Shown in pieces: positions 45,119 through 47,611 of a stretch of DNA of 47,611 bases. The stretch covers positions 1 to 47,611 of the forward strand of contig CAMIWK010000005.1 of the NCBI GenBank assembly GCA_946402415.1, read 5' to 3'. The translations under genes and the position numbers were made by a program. Origin of the DNA: an uncultured Fibrobacter sp. (GTDB lineage: Bacteria > Fibrobacterota > Fibrobacteria > Fibrobacterales > Fibrobacteraceae). Positions within the stretch are counted from its first letter, which is position 1. Each line of letters starts with the position of its first letter. The notes beneath the pieces are model-generated. The model had not been told where the DNA came from, did no database searches, and saw only the letters and a program-made list of their open reading frames with translations.

Positions 45119-45649
45119 TTGAAAATTGAACTTGTCAAGACTCTCGCTGAACCCGAGGACCGCCGCACGGTCTGGTCCAGAAGTGATGCCCCCGAGCTGT
45201 TCGATGAACTGCACCTGGTGGGCGAGCTTGTGGCCGAACTGCTGGTGAGCCCCGAGGCTGGTGACCGCTTTTTGCTGACGGGCAAGCTTTCTGGTACGCA
45301 GAACCTTACCTGCTCCAGAACGCTGGAACCTTTCGACCGCCCCTTCTCTACCGAGATGGTGGTGGAGGTGACCCGCAGCCAGGTGGCCTCCCAGGAGCTT
45401 GACGAGGAGGACGCCGACGTGTACGCCTACCGGATTCCCCAGAATCAGGAGTTCGTAGAGGTCTCGGAGTGCGTTCGGGAGCTTGTAATCCTGCAAGAAC
45501 CGCAGGCTCCCGTGAAAAATCCCGAAGAAGATTTTATCTTTGTACCAAACAATCAAGCCGACGGAGATGACCCAGGCGCCGAAAGCCCCATGGACCCCCG
45601 TTGGGAAAAACTAAAAGCTCTCAAGAGCAAAATGGAAAATAGGAGTTAA
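45119..45649 (+). CDS. DUF177 (YceD-like) protein
   Basis: [34 protein letters not shown]; directly upstream of rpmF. Confidence 0.75.
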   Translation: MKIELVKTLAEPEDRRTVWSRSDAPELFDELHLVGELVAELLVSPEAGDRFLLTGKLSGTQNLTCSRTLEPFDRPFSTEMVVEVTRSQVASQELDEEDADVYAYRIPQNQEFVEVSECVRELVILQEPQAPVKNPEEDFIFVPNNQADGDDPGAESPMDPRWEKLKALKSKMENRS

Positions 45650-45651
45650 AA

Positions 45652-45840
45652 ATGGCCGTACCTAAAAGAAAGACCTCTACCGCCCGTCGTGACAAGCGCC
45701 GTACCCATTGGAAGATGGAAGCCCCGGCTATGGCTACTTGCGATCATTGCGGTTCCGTGAAGCGCCCGCACCGCGTGTGCCCGGTCTGCGGTTTCTACAA
45801 TGGCGTAGAAGTTGTCGACATGAAGGGTGCCGAAGCCTAA
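45652..45840 (+). CDS. rpmF: 50S ribosomal protein L32
   Basis: [51 protein letters not shown]. Confidence 0.97.
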   Translation: MAVPKRKTSTARRDKRRTHWKMEAPAMATCDHCGSVKRPHRVCPVCGFYNGVEVVDMKGAEA

Positions 45841-45872
45841 TTGTTCTAAATTAACGAAAAAGGGAGGATTCC

Positions 45873-46856
45873 ATGATTCGTGTAGCTCTGGATGCTCTGG
45901 GTGGCGACTTTGCCCCCGATGTGGTTGTTGAAGGCGCCGTCAATGCGGTGAACAAGAACCCCAATGTCCACGTTGTCCTTTGCGGCCCCGAGGCCGTGGT
46001 CAAGGAGAAGCTTGCAAAGCTTGGCTATGCGGGTAATGGAATCTCTGTCGTCGATGCCCCCGATCCGGTGGCCATGGACGAACACCCTGTTCAGGTTCTC
46101 AAGAAGAAGCCCCATTCTGGCCTGGTGACCTGCGTGGCCCTCCAGAAGAAGGGTATGGTAGACGCCTCTGTGAGCGCCGGTAATTCCGGTGCCATGATGG
46201 CGAGCTGCCTTATGCTCTTGGGCAAGTCTAGCGAAAAGTTCAGCCGCCCGCCTATCGGGTGCGTGATCCCTACTGCCGACCGCCCCATCATCTTGGTGGA
46301 TGCCGGTGCCAATGTGGATGAACGCGCCTCTACCCTAGTGGACTTTGCCATCGCGGGTTCCGCCTTTGCCGAGACCTACTTCGGATACCAGAACCCGAAG
46401 GTTGGCCTCTTGAATATGGGCGAAGAGGAACACAAGGGCCCGGCTGTGCTTCAGGAAGCACACCAGCTGTTGAAGTCCGCCCCGGTGAACTTTATCGGCA
46501 ACATCGAAGGCGAGACACTCATTATGGGTGCTGCCGACGTGGTGGTGACCTCTGGCTTTACGGGCAACGTGGTTTTGAAGATGCTGGAAGGTTTCTTCGA
46601 ACTGCACCAGAAGATGTTCGGCACTATCGATACCGAGGCTGGCCGTCGCTTTGCCGAGATGTGGGACTACCGCATGACTGGTGGCGCCTTGCTCTTGGGT
46701 CTGAACGGCACGGGCATTATCGCCCACGGACGCTCCGACGCTCTCGCCATCGAGAAGGCTGTGGAAGTGGCCGCCAAGTATGCCGAGAAGGGCGTGTTCA
46801 AGAACGTGAACGAACGCCTGTCCGCCATCAAGGACGAACCTGCCGAGGCCAAGTAA
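45873..46856 (+). CDS. plsX: phosphate acyltransferase PlsX
   Basis: MIRVALDALGGDFAPDVVVEGAVNA..., SAGNSGAMMASCLMLLG, GFTGNVVLKMLEG. Confidence 0.96.
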   Translation: MIRVALDALGGDFAPDVVVEGAVNAVNKNPNVHVVLCGPEAVVKEKLAKLGYAGNGISVVDAPDPVAMDEHPVQVLKKKPHSGLVTCVALQKKGMVDASVSAGNSGAMMASCLMLLGKSSEKFSRPPIGCVIPTADRPIILVDAGANVDERASTLVDFAIAGSAFAETYFGYQNPKVGLLNMGEEEHKGPAVLQEAHQLLKSAPVNFIGNIEGETLIMGAADVVVTSGFTGNVVLKMLEGFFELHQKMFGTIDTEAGRRFAEMWDYRMTGGALLLGLNGTGIIAHGRSDALAIEKAVEVAAKYAEKGVFKNVNERLSAIKDEPAEAK

Positions 46857-46920
46857 ACGGCGTTTGCTAAAGAACGCTGGCAAACTAAGGCATTTGCTAA
46901 TTTGTCTGTAACAGGCTTTT

Positions 46921-46954
46921 AAGGACGGAGTTGAAAAGCTCCGTTCTTTTTTTT
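46921..46954 (+). terminator. terminator after plsX
   Basis: AAGGACGGAG-TTGAAAAG-CTCCGTTCTT then TTTTTT. Confidence 0.85.
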
Positions 46955-47103
46955 GTGTATTGCGCCCCGACCTTACAAAAACATTCCAATATGCTTTTAT
47001 TTGCAGGGATTTCGCGGATTTTGCTCGTTCGCCCTAGGAATGCTTCTGTTCTTTTTTAAATTTGGGACGTAACAAGAAATCGCGGTTTCCCGCGGAGGTT
47101 GTA

Positions 47104-47611
47104 ATGTCCAAGACAATTCTGCTTTTCCCTGGTCAGGGCGCCCAGTATGTGGGCATGGGCCAGACTCTCGCATCCACTTTCGAGCCGGCCAAGAAACTGA
47201 TGATGCAGGCCGACGAGATTCTAGGCTTTTCGCTTTCGAAACTCATGGCGGAAGGCCCGGAAGATGTGCTGAAGAGCACCGACAATACCCAGCCGGCACT
47301 CTTTACCGTGTCTGCCATGGTGATGGAACTTTTGAAGTCCGAAGGTTTTGCCTTTGACTATGTGGCTGGCCACTCTCTGGGTGAATATTCCGCCATCTAC
47401 GCCGCCGGCGGTTTCAGCTTTGAAGAGGGCTTACGCCTGGTGCGTACCCGCGGCGAACTTATGGCCAGTGCCGGCTCCAAGAACCCGGGTGCCATGGCCG
47501 CCATTATGGGTCAGGATGAGGCCAAGATTCTGGAACTCTGCGAAGCGGTGAAGGATGCCGGCGTGGTGGTTCCGGCCAACATCAACTGCCCGGGCCAGAT
47601 TGTGGTGTCCG
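47104..47611 (+). CDS. fabD: malonyl-CoA ACP transacylase, 3' truncated by window
   Basis: My translation MSKTILLFPGQGAQYVGMGQTL...VAGHSLGEYSAIYAAGG. Confidence 0.95.
   Translation, partial: MSKTILLFPGQGAQYVGMGQTLASTFEPAKKLMMQADEILGFSLSKLMAEGPEDVLKSTDNTQPALFTVSAMVMELLKSEGFAFDYVAGHSLGEYSAIYAAGGFSFEEGLRLVRTRGELMASAGSKNPGAMAAIMGQDEAKILELCEAVKDAGVVVPANINCPGQIVVS

Overview
The window (about 47.6 kb, no tRNA, rRNA or CRISPR seen) looks like a Fibrobacter-type chromosome; that assignment is inferred from Ser-rich linkers and protein style. Left flank: end of a DUF3516 helicase, AlkD-like repair protein, a compact secretin/minor-pilin cluster, a GT2 synthase, a TusA-like protein and a SulP transporter. 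Right flank: RlmD-like methyltransferase, lipoproteins, a degenerate MetH-like protein, and DUF177-rpmF-plsX-fabD. The striking part is 12.1-39.6 kb. Two divergently transcribed, paralogous four-gene minor-pilin operons each end in a giant (about 2,550-2,620 aa) PilX-N-like modular surface protein and flank a central tyrosine recombinase. The pair is bounded by a 48-bp inverted repeat (44/48). Two Rpn-family (PD-(D/E)XK, recombination-promoting nuclease) units, each with its own hairpins, sit convergent to diversified C-terminal coding ends. To the right, an expressed lipoprotein gene and a promoterless, 5'-truncated, inverted C-terminal cassette share an 81-bp inverted repeat (77/81) in the same reading frame, with an rpn gene between them. 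Inversion there would swap the lipoprotein C-terminus. I propose the region is a surface-protein diversification locus; the recombination activity itself is inference.
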